64,000 bases of DNA from Echinicola salinicaeni (GCF_014280965.1 NZ_JACODZ010000007.1:62001-126000); one strand, 5' to 3'; shown: positions 46,258 through 55,597, counted from the first letter of the stretch. The notes: generated by a model not told the origin, from the letters alone. Numbers and translations are program-made.

Positions 46258-49200
46258 TTACGCTTCTTTTTTGTCCTTATTTCTAATCTTGGTGAAGTAC
46301 CATACATTAGGGCTTACGTTGATTTCCTCTAATACATGGTATGCTCTCTCCTCATTAACCTCTTTCACTGCTGAAGTTGTGTTTTCCTTGATCTTCAACA
46401 TTTGTGAAACCTGGCTATTTGGATCATTCATATCACCGAATACCAAGGCGTCAGTAGGACAGGCTACGGCACAAGCAGTAGTTACTTCTCCATCCTTGAT
46501 CTTCCTCTTCTCACGCTTAGCAGCCAACTTACCAGATTGGATACGTTGAACACACAAGCTACACTTCTCCATAACCCCTCTAGCTCTAACAGTAACATCT
46601 GGGTTAAGTACCATCTTACCCAAATCATCGTTTTGAGCAACATTGACTTGAGAGAAGTCCTTATTATCATGGTATTTGAACCAGTTGAACCTTCTTACTT
46701 TATAAGGACAGTTGTTTGCACAATAACGTGTACCGATACATCTATTATAGGTCATTTGATTAAGACCTTCTGAACTGTGTGTGGTAGCAGCTACTGGACA
46801 TACCGTCTCACATGGAGCATTGTTACAGTGCTGACACATCATTGGCTGGAAGGTTACCTCTGGATTGTCAGAAGCTTTTTCCAATCCTTCCAAATCTCCC
46901 GCTTCAGCATCAGAGCTGTAATAACGGTCAATCCTGATCCAAGCCATTTCTCTACGGTTAAGCACTTCCTGCTTACCTACTACAGCCACATTATTTTCTA
47001 CTTGACAAGCTACGGTACAAGCACCACAACCAATACAAGAGTTCATGTCAATGGCCAAGCCCCAGTGGTGCTGGCTATACTTGTGACCGCTCCAAAGAGA
47101 TACCTTAGATGGTTTTACAAACTCTCCATCTTTATAGATCTCTGGTGAAACTCTACCAGCAGATGGATCTTTTTTGTATTCAGACAAAACTGACTCTTGG
47201 ATCACATTACCACGATCCATATAAGTTTGGTGCGTCTGAGTTTGTGCAATTTTATAGCTATCAGAAGTAAGCTCAATACTTACTCCAGAAGTAATATCAT
47301 AATTAACAAAACCTTTAGAGTTGTCCAATAATGGGTAAGCGTTAACCCCTACTCCATTGGCTACTCTACCAGCTTTAGTTCTTCCGTATCCTAGAGCCAA
47401 ACCGATAGTACCATCAGCCTGACCTGGTTGGATCAATACTGGTACAATAAGTGACTTCCCGTTTACAGTGATTTTAGCTTTCTGTGTGGCTCCCTCAAAC
47501 ATTTTCAAACCTTGCTCAGTCGCCCATTTCTGAGAAACAGTCAAATAGTTATCCCATGTAGCTTTAGTCACTGGATCAGACATTTCTTGCAACCATGGGT
47601 TGTTAGCAAATGTACCTACACCAATACCTACTTTTTGGTAAACCACTAGCTCCACACCTGAATTAGAAGCAGAATAAGCTTTTCCAATTGCAGCAGCGGC
47701 AGCACTTATATCCCCAGCGCCTACTAAAGCTTCTTCAGAAGCAGGAACTTCAATAGAATAAACGCCATTGTAAAGTGCTCTATCCCAATTTTCTTGGAAA
47801 GAAGCAGTCTCACCTTGAGCAGCAAACATGGCAGCCCAATTTTCTTGAAGGAAGTCGTAGTAATTAGTAGTAACTCCTGCCCAAGTCAAGAAAGATTCTT
47901 GCGCTTGTCTAGTATCAAAAAGTGGGGAAATAGCAGGTTGAGATAAACTGAATTCACCGGCTTTTGGCTGGAAGTCATTCCAAGATTCCAAGTAGTGGTG
48001 ATCAGGAGCAATATACTGAACCATAGAAGAAGTTTCATCCATAGTAGCATTGGTACTTACAGATACCTTTGCTTTAGCAATTGCCTTTCCTAACTCTTCA
48101 CCTTGTGGGTAATCGTAAACTGGGTTACAGTTGTAGAACAACACTCCATCTACCCTACCAGCGGCAAGGTCAGCAACAAACTTAGCCATTCCAGCATCGT
48201 TTCCTTTTTTGAAAGAAGCTGTATTGCTATAGTCAATAGTTGAATTATTATTTCCAAGAAGTTCGTTGATCGCATTGATCACGATCTGAACATTAGGATC
48301 ATTGGAACCAGATACTACCAATGACTTGCCTTTATTGGCCCAAAGTTCATTAGCAGCTTTGCTCAAATGAGCCACTTCAACAGCAGCTCCCTTAACAGTG
48401 GCAGCTCCAGCTTTTTTAGCGATCAAGTTATAAAGCGCTAATACTGCCAATCCACTTTGAGAAGCTTTGATTGGAGTTCTGTAATCTGCGTTAGCACCAG
48501 TCAATGAAAGGTTAGATTCAAACTGGTAATGACGAGACATATTAGGGCTTTCCTTAGAAATCTTTCTTCCTTTTGAATATTGCTTAGCAAATTCAATTGG
48601 AGAAATCCAAGTTCCCAAGAAATCGGCACCAAAACTTACGATAACATCAGCTTTGTCAAAGCTGTAGCTTGGAAGCGCATTTACTCCGTAGTAGGTTTCA
48701 TTGGCCTTAGTAATACCATAGGTAGAAGCTGCATCATAAGTAACAACCTCTGCACCGCCTATCGTTTCAGACAAGGCACCGATAGCTTTGTCTGTAGAAG
48801 GTGATAAGATAGTATTAGTAACAATTTTAACATTGCCAGCAGCCTTAAGCTTAGCGGCAACTTCTTTATCTATAGTAGCCCAATCAGATTTTTCACCGTT
48901 TTTGTATGGGCTGGCTAATCTTTCTTTATCATATAGAGACAATACTGAAGCTTCCACGATGGCATTTACACCACCTTGAGTGATTGGAGAAAGCTTATTA
49001 CCGTCAATTTTGATAGGTCTACCTTCTCTGGTTTTAACTACAACGGAAGCATAGTCTCCACCAGATACAAAGGTTGAAGCGTAATAATTAGGGATAGAAG
49101 GATTTACATCTACTGGCTTGTTCACATAAGGAATGGCCTTTCTAACAGGAGCCTCACAAGCAGCCAATGACGCAGCCGCAATACTGAATCCCATTAGTTT

Positions 49201-49347
49201 AAGGAAATCCCTTCTTGATGATCCCCCTTCTTCTTGGTCGCTTATTGGAAGGTATTCAGGAAATTCCCGATCTGCATTCTTTACAAATTCCGGATCGTTT
49301 GTCAGCTGTTCTAATCCCTTCCAGTATGTCTTTTTATTTTCTTTCAT
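46258..49347 (-). CDS. actB: Alternative complex III subunit ActB (molybdopterin-oxidoreductase-like iron-sulfur protein)
   Basis: The protein has 1029 residues. The N-terminal region has a variant Tat signal, SSRRDFLKLMGFSIAAASLAAC, placed about 45 residues in and ending in a lipobox-like Cys. The large part up to about 740 is a molybdopterin-oxidoreductase fold that lacks cofactor in known ACIII. The C-terminal part has the ferredoxin-like clusters CIGCGACTVACQ, CQHCNNAPCETVCP, CIGTRYCANNCPYK and CSLCVQRI with CAVACP. It relays electrons to the ActA hemes. It is 40 bp after actA. Confidence 0.96.
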   Translation of the reverse strand: MKENKKTYWKGLEQLTNDPEFVKNADREFPEYLPISDQEEGGSSRRDFLKLMGFSIAAASLAACEAPVRKAIPYVNKPVDVNPSIPNYYASTFVSGGDYASVVVKTREGRPIKIDGNKLSPITQGGVNAIVEASVLSLYDKERLASPYKNGEKSDWATIDKEVAAKLKAAGNVKIVTNTILSPSTDKAIGALSETIGGAEVVTYDAASTYGITKANETYYGVNALPSYSFDKADVIVSFGADFLGTWISPIEFAKQYSKGRKISKESPNMSRHYQFESNLSLTGANADYRTPIKASQSGLAVLALYNLIAKKAGAATVKGAAVEVAHLSKAANELWANKGKSLVVSGSNDPNVQIVINAINELLGNNNSTIDYSNTASFKKGNDAGMAKFVADLAAGRVDGVLFYNCNPVYDYPQGEELGKAIAKAKVSVSTNATMDETSSMVQYIAPDHHYLESWNDFQPKAGEFSLSQPAISPLFDTRQAQESFLTWAGVTTNYYDFLQENWAAMFAAQGETASFQENWDRALYNGVYSIEVPASEEALVGAGDISAAAAAIGKAYSASNSGVELVVYQKVGIGVGTFANNPWLQEMSDPVTKATWDNYLTVSQKWATEQGLKMFEGATQKAKITVNGKSLIVPVLIQPGQADGTIGLALGYGRTKAGRVANGVGVNAYPLLDNSKGFVNYDITSGVSIELTSDSYKIAQTQTHQTYMDRGNVIQESVLSEYKKDPSAGRVSPEIYKDGEFVKPSKVSLWSGHKYSQHHWGLAIDMNSCIGCGACTVACQVENNVAVVGKQEVLNRREMAWIRIDRYYSSDAEAGDLEGLEKASDNPEVTFQPMMCQHCNNAPCETVCPVAATTHSSEGLNQMTYNRCIGTRYCANNCPYKVRRFNWFKYHDNKDFSQVNVAQNDDLGKMVLNPDVTVRARGVMEKCSLCVQRIQSGKLAAKREKRKIKDGEVTTACAVACPTDALVFGDMNDPNSQVSQMLKIKENTTSAVKEVNEERAYHVLEEINVSPNVWYFTKIRNKDKKEA

Positions 49348-49387
49348 TTTATATTAAAGAAAAGAATGTTCTTAAAAGATTTTTTAA

Positions 49388-50647
49388 TTAATAGTGGCAC
49401 TTAGCACATTCCAACCCTCCGATGTCTTTCACCTTCAGGGCATCCTTAGATTCCGAATGCAATTGTACCAACTTATCGTAGTACTCATTACCAGCAGTTT
49501 TGATTTCTGTCTGTCTGTGACAGTCAATACACCAACCCATTGTAAGGGCGCTGTGCTGGCGTACTACTTCCATCTCCTCAATAGGACCATGACAAGTCTG
49601 ACACTCAATACCTCCAACATTCACGTGCTGAGAGTGATTAAAGTATGCCAAATCTGGTAAGTTATGTACCCTTACCCACTCTATTGGTTGATTATTATCT
49701 ACCGCATCATATATTTTTTGGATTTCAGGAGAAACGCCCTCTTTTCCACCTACATTCTGAATATGCATATGACAGTTCATACAGATATTTGGAGAAGGAA
49801 TATTGGCCGATCTACCGATTTCAACACCAGTATGACAATACTGACATTCAATTTCTTTTTCACCAGCATGCAATTCATGAGAGAATGCAATTGGCTGAGT
49901 CGGTGCATAGCCTTGCTGAACCCCTACCGTAAAAAGTCCATCAATAGCAGTCTTTGCCACCAATGCCACCACTAATGCTGTGATGATGATAACAAACGCA
50001 TCGCTCTTTAATACTTTTTTGAAATCAGTCTTTTGGTTGATAAACTCTTTATCTTCCTCATCCAAATGTTGTTTGTTCAAGTATTTGCTCAATACAGAAA
50101 CAATCAATCCCAAAACGATTAGGATCAATAACAACACTAGAACTAAAACCGCTAATATAATAGTAAGGTATTCACTTGGAACACCGCCCGAAGCAGCACC
50201 AGCTTGAGCACCTTCACCTGCAGCTCCGGCAGCTGCTACCTCTTCCTTACCGCCGAATTCGATATAAGAAAGCAAGTTCATCACATCTTCATCGCTTAAG
50301 AATGGATGAGCCGGCATAACCGTGTTATTGAACTCAGCGAAAAGCTCATTGGCAACTGGGTCACCTTCTTGGATCACTTTTTGTGAGTTCTTAATAAATG
50401 CTTGAATCCACGCAATGTCTCTTCGGTCACTTACCCCGCGCAAGGCTGGGCCAGTAAACTTTTGATCAAGTTTGTGACAGGTCTTACAGTTGGCATTGAA
50501 TAGTGACTCTCCGGCCTTAACAGCCTCTTCACTATCAGAAACTTCAGGATCAGCAGCAAAGGCATTAATTCCTATCAAAAGGAAAAAAATCAACGCCATG
50601 TTGCAAAATCTGAAGGGAACACTTAATAATGAGCGTTTGATTGACAT
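49388..50647 (-). CDS. actA: Alternative complex III subunit ActA, multiheme cytochrome c with added monoheme domain
   Basis: The protein has 419 residues and six heme motifs. A signal peptide is followed by a monoheme cytochrome c domain (CKTCH at 54-58, Met ligand likely in NTVMPAHPFLSDED). Two membrane helices follow at about 163-190 and 218-240. The C-terminal periplasmic pentaheme part has CQYCH, CMNCH, CQTCH, CIDCH and CAKCH. The pentaheme part is the classical ActA. The N-terminal class I cytochrome domain is an addition. Downstream the genes follow in the order B-C-D-E-F. A consensus promoter is 49 bp upstream of the ATG. Confidence 0.95.
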   Translation of the reverse strand: MSIKRSLLSVPFRFCNMALIFFLLIGINAFAADPEVSDSEEAVKAGESLFNANCKTCHKLDQKFTGPALRGVSDRRDIAWIQAFIKNSQKVIQEGDPVANELFAEFNNTVMPAHPFLSDEDVMNLLSYIEFGGKEEVAAAGAAGEGAQAGAASGGVPSEYLTIILAVLVLVLLLILIVLGLIVSVLSKYLNKQHLDEEDKEFINQKTDFKKVLKSDAFVIIITALVVALVAKTAIDGLFTVGVQQGYAPTQPIAFSHELHAGEKEIECQYCHTGVEIGRSANIPSPNICMNCHMHIQNVGGKEGVSPEIQKIYDAVDNNQPIEWVRVHNLPDLAYFNHSQHVNVGGIECQTCHGPIEEMEVVRQHSALTMGWCIDCHRQTEIKTAGNEYYDKLVQLHSESKDALKVKDIGGLECAKCHY

Positions 50648-50695
50648 ATTTATAACACTTTAATCAGTTTATTTCACGGTTTTTAAAACTCCCCA

Positions 50696-50726
50696 CAAAT
50701 GTACTACCCAACTTCTATTTTTCAAA
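50696..50726 (-). promoter_or_regulatory. Promoter of the act-cox operon
   Basis: On the minus strand a -33 TTTG (complement of 50723-50726), a 19-bp spacer and a -7 TACATTTG (complement of 50696-50703) fit the Bacteroidota consensus exactly. Transcription should start near 50690, leaving a leader of about 43 nt before actA. Confidence 0.8.
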
Positions 50727-50971
50727 CCCGTACACTTAGCCTAACCTTTTTCATCTTTCTGCGTAAAAAGGATTTTAACAGCTGATAAACAGCTATTTAC
50801 CCCTATTAGACTACCTAAATAGGTTATTTAGAATTTCTATAAATAAGCCGATTAGTGCAAATAGTTCTCACAGCCCTCTATTTCCTTGGTTAATTTACTC
50901 AAAACCTCAATTATGAAATCTTCGAGCTTTTCTATGAGCTTGAAAATTCACTAAAATTTAAGTAAAGGAAT

Positions 50972-51002
50972 TTTGCATATAAAAAATTATCTCCTACATT
51001 TG
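50972..51002 (+). promoter_or_regulatory. Promoter of tRNA-Cys
   Basis: TTTG at 50972-50975, a 19-bp spacer and TACATTTG at 50995-51002 fit the Bacteroidota consensus. Transcription should begin about 10 nt before the tRNA 5' end at 51020. Confidence 0.8.
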
Positions 51003-51019
51003 CAACTCAATTCTGATAA

Positions 51020-51090
51020 GGTCGAGTGGCCGAGTGGCTAGGCAGAGGTCTGCAAAACCTTGTACAGCGGTTCGAATCCGCTCTCGACCT
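51020..51090 (+). tRNA. tRNA-Cys (anticodon GCA)
   Basis: The 71-nt cloverleaf has acceptor stem GGTCGAG (51020-51026) with CTCGACC (51083-51089) and discriminator T at 51090. The anticodon loop is CTGCAAA in a GAGGT/ACCTT stem, and the T arm contains GGTTCGAATCC. U at the discriminator position and GCA are the expected tRNA-Cys identity. CCA is not fully encoded. Confidence 0.96.
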
Positions 51091-51439
51091 CCTAAAAAAA
51101 GCATCCTTGTTTCACGGGATGCTTTTCTTTTTTTAGGCAAACTCACTTTCTATTCCAAGCTTAAATGGGATCAAGCAGAGAAGTTGAAAACTGAGAAACT
51201 GCACCTGGTATCAAGTAGCTAGATATCAGACTAAAGCAAAGAATCCAAAGCTCCCCCTTTACTATGATCTTCTCTGCATACTCGGCGGATAAAAAGTAAA
51301 TAGCAATCAATTCAAATCCCCAAAAACATTGATTGCCCTCCATCCCCCTATCTAGCCGACAACCTTTAGCCTTAGAGAACGTTAATTCTTTCTGTATTTT
51401 TCCTAAATTAAAAGTCGATAAAACTTAAATGACTAAAAC
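51091..51439. other. Intergenic region after tRNA-Cys with decayed repeats
   Basis: After the tRNA terminator (51097-51134) the region shows two stretches that look like decayed common intergenic repeats: around 51198-51230 (GGTATCAAGTAGCTAGATATCAGA) and around 51268-51292 (TTCTCTGCATACTCGGCGGATA). The frames open here do not look like genes. The promoter of the DUF72 gene should lie in the last 100 bp but was not recognised. Confidence 0.4.
51097..51134 (+). terminator. Rho-independent terminator of tRNA-Cys
   Basis: Stem AAAAGCATCC (51097-51106) with GGATGCTTTT (51117-51126) is followed by CTTTTTTT. It begins 6 nt after the tRNA. Confidence 0.88.
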
Positions 51440-52309
51440 ATGAAATTTGGAAGTGTTGAAGATCCATCATCTATAGATTTCACCTTACCGGAAGACCATC
51501 CGGAAACAAAAAAAATCCTCAATAAACACAAATCAGACGAGCCTTTTGAAGTATATGTGGGCTGTGCCAAATGGAACAGGGCTGACCTGAAAGGATTCTA
51601 CCCTAGAGGTACCAAAGATGAGCTCACCTATTACTCCACCCAATTCAACTCTATTGAACTCAACGCCACCTTTTATAGCTCACCCAGCATCGAACAAGTA
51701 AAAACATGGGCAAACAAAACACCTGATGGATTTAAATTTTTTCCTAAAATCCCTAATTCGGTCAGCCATTTCAAACGCCTAATCAACGTTCAAGAACCAG
51801 TCATGGCTTTTGCAGATGCCATTGCCAACTTCGAAGACAAACTGGGCATGAGCTTTTTGCAAATGCACAATAACTTCAAGCCTAAAGATTTTGACAGGGT
51901 GGAAAAATTCGTCAATGAATTCCCTCCAGAAATCCCTCTTGCCTTGGAATTGAGAAATGCTGAATGGTTTGCCGATGAAGAGGTCCTGGATAAATACTGC
52001 GAACTATTGGCCAATAACAACCGGGCCAATATAGTCGTTGACACAGCCGGAAGAAGGGACATGCTTCACATGAGACTAACAAATGACACTGCGTTTATCC
52101 GATATGTTGGCGCTAACGATGAAAGCGACTACAACAGACTGGACGACTGGTTGGAAAGAATCATTAATTGGAGAGTTATGGGCCTACAAAAGCTCTACTT
52201 CTTTGTACATCAAAACATTGAAAAGGAATCACCCCTCCTTTCTGCTTACTTTATTAAAAAATTAAACAAGCAATTTAACTTGGACATTAAAATCCCCAAC
52301 GAAGACTAG
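51440..52309 (+). CDS. DUF72-family protein
   Basis: The protein has 289 residues with a TIM-barrel-like DUF72 fold: YVGCAKWNRADLKGFYPRGT, LTYYSTQFNSIELNATFYS, WANKTPDGFKFFPKIPNSVSH, LGMSFLQMHNNFKPKD, LALELRNAEWF and TAFIRYVGAN. Members are widespread. Their reaction is unknown, though the fold and conserved acidic residues suggest a nuclease or hydrolase. It is a single-gene unit converging on rpsA with a shared terminator. Confidence 0.92.
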   Translation: MKFGSVEDPSSIDFTLPEDHPETKKILNKHKSDEPFEVYVGCAKWNRADLKGFYPRGTKDELTYYSTQFNSIELNATFYSSPSIEQVKTWANKTPDGFKFFPKIPNSVSHFKRLINVQEPVMAFADAIANFEDKLGMSFLQMHNNFKPKDFDRVEKFVNEFPPEIPLALELRNAEWFADEEVLDKYCELLANNNRANIVVDTAGRRDMLHMRLTNDTAFIRYVGANDESDYNRLDDWLERIINWRVMGLQKLYFFVHQNIEKESPLLSAYFIKKLNKQFNLDIKIPNED

Positions 52310-52390
52310 CGATAATTCACGCTATAACTATGAGTTACGGTAAGAACCATTTTATCTCCAGACTTTTCTCAACGGTCTCAAATAACAAAA

Positions 52391-52420
52391 AAAAGCATCC
52401 CGATTACTCGGGATGCTTTT
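52391..52420. terminator. Bidirectional terminator between the DUF72 gene and rpsA
   Basis: A 13-bp perfect stem, AAAAGCATCCCGA at 52391-52403 with TCGGGATGCTTTT at 52408-52420 and a 4-nt loop, has A runs to the left (from 52387) and T on the right, so it works for both genes. Confidence 0.9.
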
Positions 52421-52446
52421 ACTTTTATAGCGGAATAAGCAAATGC

Positions 52447-54219
52447 TTATTTTTTGTCTCCACCTTCCATTTTCTCTTTCAATGCAGAAAGAGCATCTAG
52501 ATCACCAAGAGTAGACTTCTCTTGAGGCTCAGCACCGGCAGCTTTCTTCTTAGGAGCAGCTTTCTTAGCTGGCTTAGCAGCAGGGATAGCTTCTTCTTTG
52601 AAAGTAGCAGTGTGAGAAAGAACAATACGCTTATCATCTTTAGAGAATTCAGTTACTCTAAAGTCAAGAGATTCACCAACCTCTACTTGAGAACCATCTT
52701 CTTTCTCTAGGTTTTTGATAGTAGCGAATCCTTCTAATCCGTAAGGAAGCTCTAGAACCGCACCTTTGTCGTTTTTAGAAACAACGGTACACTTGTGAGC
52801 AGAACCAACAGGGAAGATACCTTCAAAAGTATCCCATGGATTCTCTTCCAATTGCTTATGACCTAGGGCCAATCTTCTGTTGTCAACGTCAAGCTCAAGA
52901 ACGATTACTTCTAATTCATCCCCTACCTTAACATATTCAGATGGGTGCTTGATTTTCTTAGTCCAAGAAAGATCAGAAACGTGTACAAGACCGTCGATAC
53001 CTTCTTCAAGCTCAAGGAACAATCCAAAGTTAGTCAAGTTTCTTACCACACCTTTGTGCTTAGTACCTACTGCGTACTTAGTCACCATATCTTGCTTAGT
53101 CCAAGGATCTTCAGTCAATTGCTTGATACCAAGAGACATTTTTCTATCGTCCTTATCCAAAGTAAGTACTACTGCTTCGATTTCATCACCTACTTTCACA
53201 AAGTCCGCAGGGTTTCTCAAGTGCTGAGACCAAGACATCTCAGATACGTGGATCAAACCTTCAACACCAGGAGCCAACTCAAGGAATGCACCATAGTCAG
53301 CAACGTTAACGATCTTACCTTTCACTTTAGAACCAACTTCCAATTCAGCAGAAAGAGAATCCCAAGGATGAGCAGTAAGCTGCTTCATACCCAAAGAAAT
53401 ACGCTTCTTGTCATCATCAAAGTCAAGTACCACAATCTGAACTTTGTCATCAAGGTTAAGCACTTCTTCTGGATGATTGATTCTGCCCCAAGAGATATCT
53501 GTAATGTGAAGTAGACCATCTACACCACCCAAGTCGATGAATACACCGAAGTTGGTCATGTTCTTGATCACACCTTCCAATACCTGACCTTTCTCTAGGT
53601 TGTTTAGGATTTCTGCTTTTTGCTTCTCTAGATCTTTTTCGATCAATACTTTGTGAGAAACAACTACGTTATCGTTAGCGTGGTTGATCTTAACCACTTT
53701 CACTTCCATTTTCTTACCTACATAAACATCAAAGTCTCTGATAGGCTTCACATCAATTTGAGAACCTGGTAAGAAGGCTTCTACACCGTAGATATCTACG
53801 ATCAAACCACCTTTAGTTCTTCTCTTAACAAGACCTTCGATCACATTGTCGTTCTCAAGCGCATCTTCGATGTCTTGCCATGCACGAACCATTTTGGCTT
53901 TCTTTCTAGAAAGAACCAATTGACCCAAAGCATTTTCTTGTTCTTCAATGAAAAGTTCTACTTCATCACCGATCTTAAGATCAGGAAGGTCACGGAATTC
54001 AGTTCTTGGTACCAAACCATCAGATTTGAAACCAATGTTGATGATAACATCCTTATCATTAACACCTACAACAGTACCTTTGATTACTTCCTTCTCACTG
54101 ATTTCAGTCAAGGTTTGGTCGTAAAGTTTTTCCATTTCTGCTCTCTCTGCAGAAGTGTAACCTTCACCAAAACCTTTGGTTTCGAACTTGTCCCAGTTAA
54201 AATCTTCGTTATTAGACAT
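52447..54219 (-). CDS. rpsA: 30S ribosomal protein S1
   Basis: The protein has 590 residues and six S1/OB repeats, starting at about residues 37, 120, 205, 292, 380 and 466. The clearest are GVIKNMTNFGVFIDLGGVDG, GKIVNVADYGAFLELAPGVEG and GVVRNLTNFGLFLELEEGID. The last repeat is less typical. A Lys/Ala-rich tail (AAKPAKKAAPKKKAAG) ends the protein. S1 binds mRNA and helps initiation on messages with weak ribosome-binding sites, which matters in Bacteroidota, where Shine-Dalgarno sequences are rare. It has its own promoter and a 110-nt leader. Confidence 0.97.
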   Translation of the reverse strand: MSNNEDFNWDKFETKGFGEGYTSAERAEMEKLYDQTLTEISEKEVIKGTVVGVNDKDVIINIGFKSDGLVPRTEFRDLPDLKIGDEVELFIEEQENALGQLVLSRKKAKMVRAWQDIEDALENDNVIEGLVKRRTKGGLIVDIYGVEAFLPGSQIDVKPIRDFDVYVGKKMEVKVVKINHANDNVVVSHKVLIEKDLEKQKAEILNNLEKGQVLEGVIKNMTNFGVFIDLGGVDGLLHITDISWGRINHPEEVLNLDDKVQIVVLDFDDDKKRISLGMKQLTAHPWDSLSAELEVGSKVKGKIVNVADYGAFLELAPGVEGLIHVSEMSWSQHLRNPADFVKVGDEIEAVVLTLDKDDRKMSLGIKQLTEDPWTKQDMVTKYAVGTKHKGVVRNLTNFGLFLELEEGIDGLVHVSDLSWTKKIKHPSEYVKVGDELEVIVLELDVDNRRLALGHKQLEENPWDTFEGIFPVGSAHKCTVVSKNDKGAVLELPYGLEGFATIKNLEKEDGSQVEVGESLDFRVTEFSKDDKRIVLSHTATFKEEAIPAAKPAKKAAPKKKAAGAEPQEKSTLGDLDALSALKEKMEGGDKK

Positions 54220-54334
54220 ATTAGTAAACGACTCTGATTTTCAACAGCCCTAGAGTCTTCAGGCTGAGGTTTTTAGTTGTAAAATTCCCAAATTCCAAAC
54301 AAGGAAAACAGGAACCGCTCACCTGAACGGACTG

Positions 54335-54342
54335 CAAAGGTA
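54335..54342 (-). promoter_or_regulatory. -7 element of the rpsA promoter
   Basis: TACCTTTG followed by C on the minus strand is a strong match to TAnnTTTG. TTTC at a 17-bp spacing (54360-54363) may be a weak -33. Transcription should start near 54328, giving a leader of about 108 nt, long enough for the autoregulation known for S1 genes. Confidence 0.6.
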
Positions 54343-54473
54343 CGTAAATTTTATAACTAGAAACAGTAACCTATAAAAAAATTAGTAGTAAAAAGAGACG
54401 CCACAAGAAGAAATAAACCCTGTATTTCAACAGGTTAGCACATCAAGCATTCAGAAAAAAGCCTTTTAACAGG

Positions 54474-55544
54474 TCATGACCAAACATTTCTTAAAAATCG
54501 GAGCCAATTACCATGCATAACTTTATTGATATCCTCTTTTGTATAACCTCTTTTGGCAAGCATATCAGGTAATTTCTGCAGGTCAGCAATAGTCTCCAAG
54601 TCATAAGGGCATTGTTCTTTTCCAAATGCACCATCAAGATCAGTTCCTATACCTATATGATCTGCATTTCCAGCCAACTGGCAAATATGATCTAAATGAT
54701 CCAGCATCTTCTCCAAATTACAACCAGTACTCAAAGGCGTAGACTCTCCCCTCACCCATCCAGGCACCATCATCCAAGCATCCAAAGCTCCACCAATCAC
54801 CGCTCCCCTTTCTATCAATGCCTTGATCTGTTCATCGCTGAACTGTCTATTATGATCGACCAAAGCCCTGCAATTATTATGACTTGCCCATACCGCACCG
54901 TTAAAATGGTCAAGCGCTTCCCAAAAACTATCATCGCAAAGATGTGTGGCATCCAGGATTATATTGAGCCTTTCCATTTCCTTTAACAACTCCTGTCCGT
55001 TCTTGCCCATAAAGCCAGTAGCATCTGTTCCCTGGGCATATCTGCCAGGCCCATAATGTGCAGGCCCCAAAGCCCTCAAACCATACCCATAGGCCTTTTC
55101 CAAATAACTTAAATTGACAATGGAATCAGCCCCTTCCAAAGACAAAATATATCCTATTGGCTTATCATTGGTAGAAGCATCATCGCTCCATAACTGAAGA
55201 TGAGCTTCCAATCCAACCAAATCTCTCACTTGAACCATTTCACCTGCATCTTCCATAGCCTTGTACCAAGCTAACTGCCCCTGTGTCTGCGCCCAAGCCT
55301 GTGCAGGAGAATGCCAACCAGGAAGAGTATTCCCTGGAGCCACATAACGGCCAATTTGCGTTGCCACCACCAAACCAATATTCCCCTCCCGCAACGCAGG
55401 CAATGACACTGTAGATTTTCCACGGTCCGGTTTATCATCAAGTCCATCCTCTCTGCTATTGATCGCTTCGACTGTTTGGGTTAAATCCCTATTCCACTCC
55501 AATGCATTCATACTTAAATCCAAATGGGCATCTACAGTAAACAT
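54474..55544 (-). CDS. Membrane dipeptidase (peptidase family M19)
   Basis: The protein has 356 residues. Metal ligands are the His-x-Asp in DAHLDLSMNALEWNRD, Glu in ILSLEGADSI, His in ILDATHLCDDSF and His in WASHNNCRALVDHNRQ. GYGLRALGPAHYGPGRYAQG and GIGTDLDGAFG complete the family pattern. There is no signal peptide, so it is likely cytoplasmic. M19 enzymes hydrolyse dipeptides, often with a D-residue at the C-terminal side. It is the last gene of the unit with the PLP enzyme, RidA and permease genes, 53 bp after the PLP enzyme gene. Confidence 0.92.
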   Translation of the reverse strand: MFTVDAHLDLSMNALEWNRDLTQTVEAINSREDGLDDKPDRGKSTVSLPALREGNIGLVVATQIGRYVAPGNTLPGWHSPAQAWAQTQGQLAWYKAMEDAGEMVQVRDLVGLEAHLQLWSDDASTNDKPIGYILSLEGADSIVNLSYLEKAYGYGLRALGPAHYGPGRYAQGTDATGFMGKNGQELLKEMERLNIILDATHLCDDSFWEALDHFNGAVWASHNNCRALVDHNRQFSDEQIKALIERGAVIGGALDAWMMVPGWVRGESTPLSTGCNLEKMLDHLDHICQLAGNADHIGIGTDLDGAFGKEQCPYDLETIADLQKLPDMLAKRGYTKEDINKVMHGNWLRFLRNVWS

Positions 55545-55597
55545 AGGTCTCGTATTATTTATAGGTCTCTATTTATTTTCTTTAGCAGCGTATCCAT

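Larger units (their letters stand above)
50648..51019. other. Divergent control region between the act-cox operon and tRNA-Cys
   Basis: These 372 bp hold two well-formed promoters, at 50696-50726 (minus) and 50972-51002 (plus), which are listed separately. Between them is a 7-bp palindrome CTAAATA-GGT-TATTTAG at 50815-50831 and a repeated CAGCT near 50780-50793. No gene was found. Confidence 0.6.

Noticed and set aside
51034-51222. Open frame of 62 codons starting inside tRNA-Cys
   Set aside because: It begins in the tRNA and crosses its terminator; frames of this composition are a usual by-product of tRNA sequence.
51161-51343. Open frame of 60 codons on the minus strand after tRNA-Cys
   Set aside because: It lies across decayed repeat sequence, with no signal, domain or promoter.
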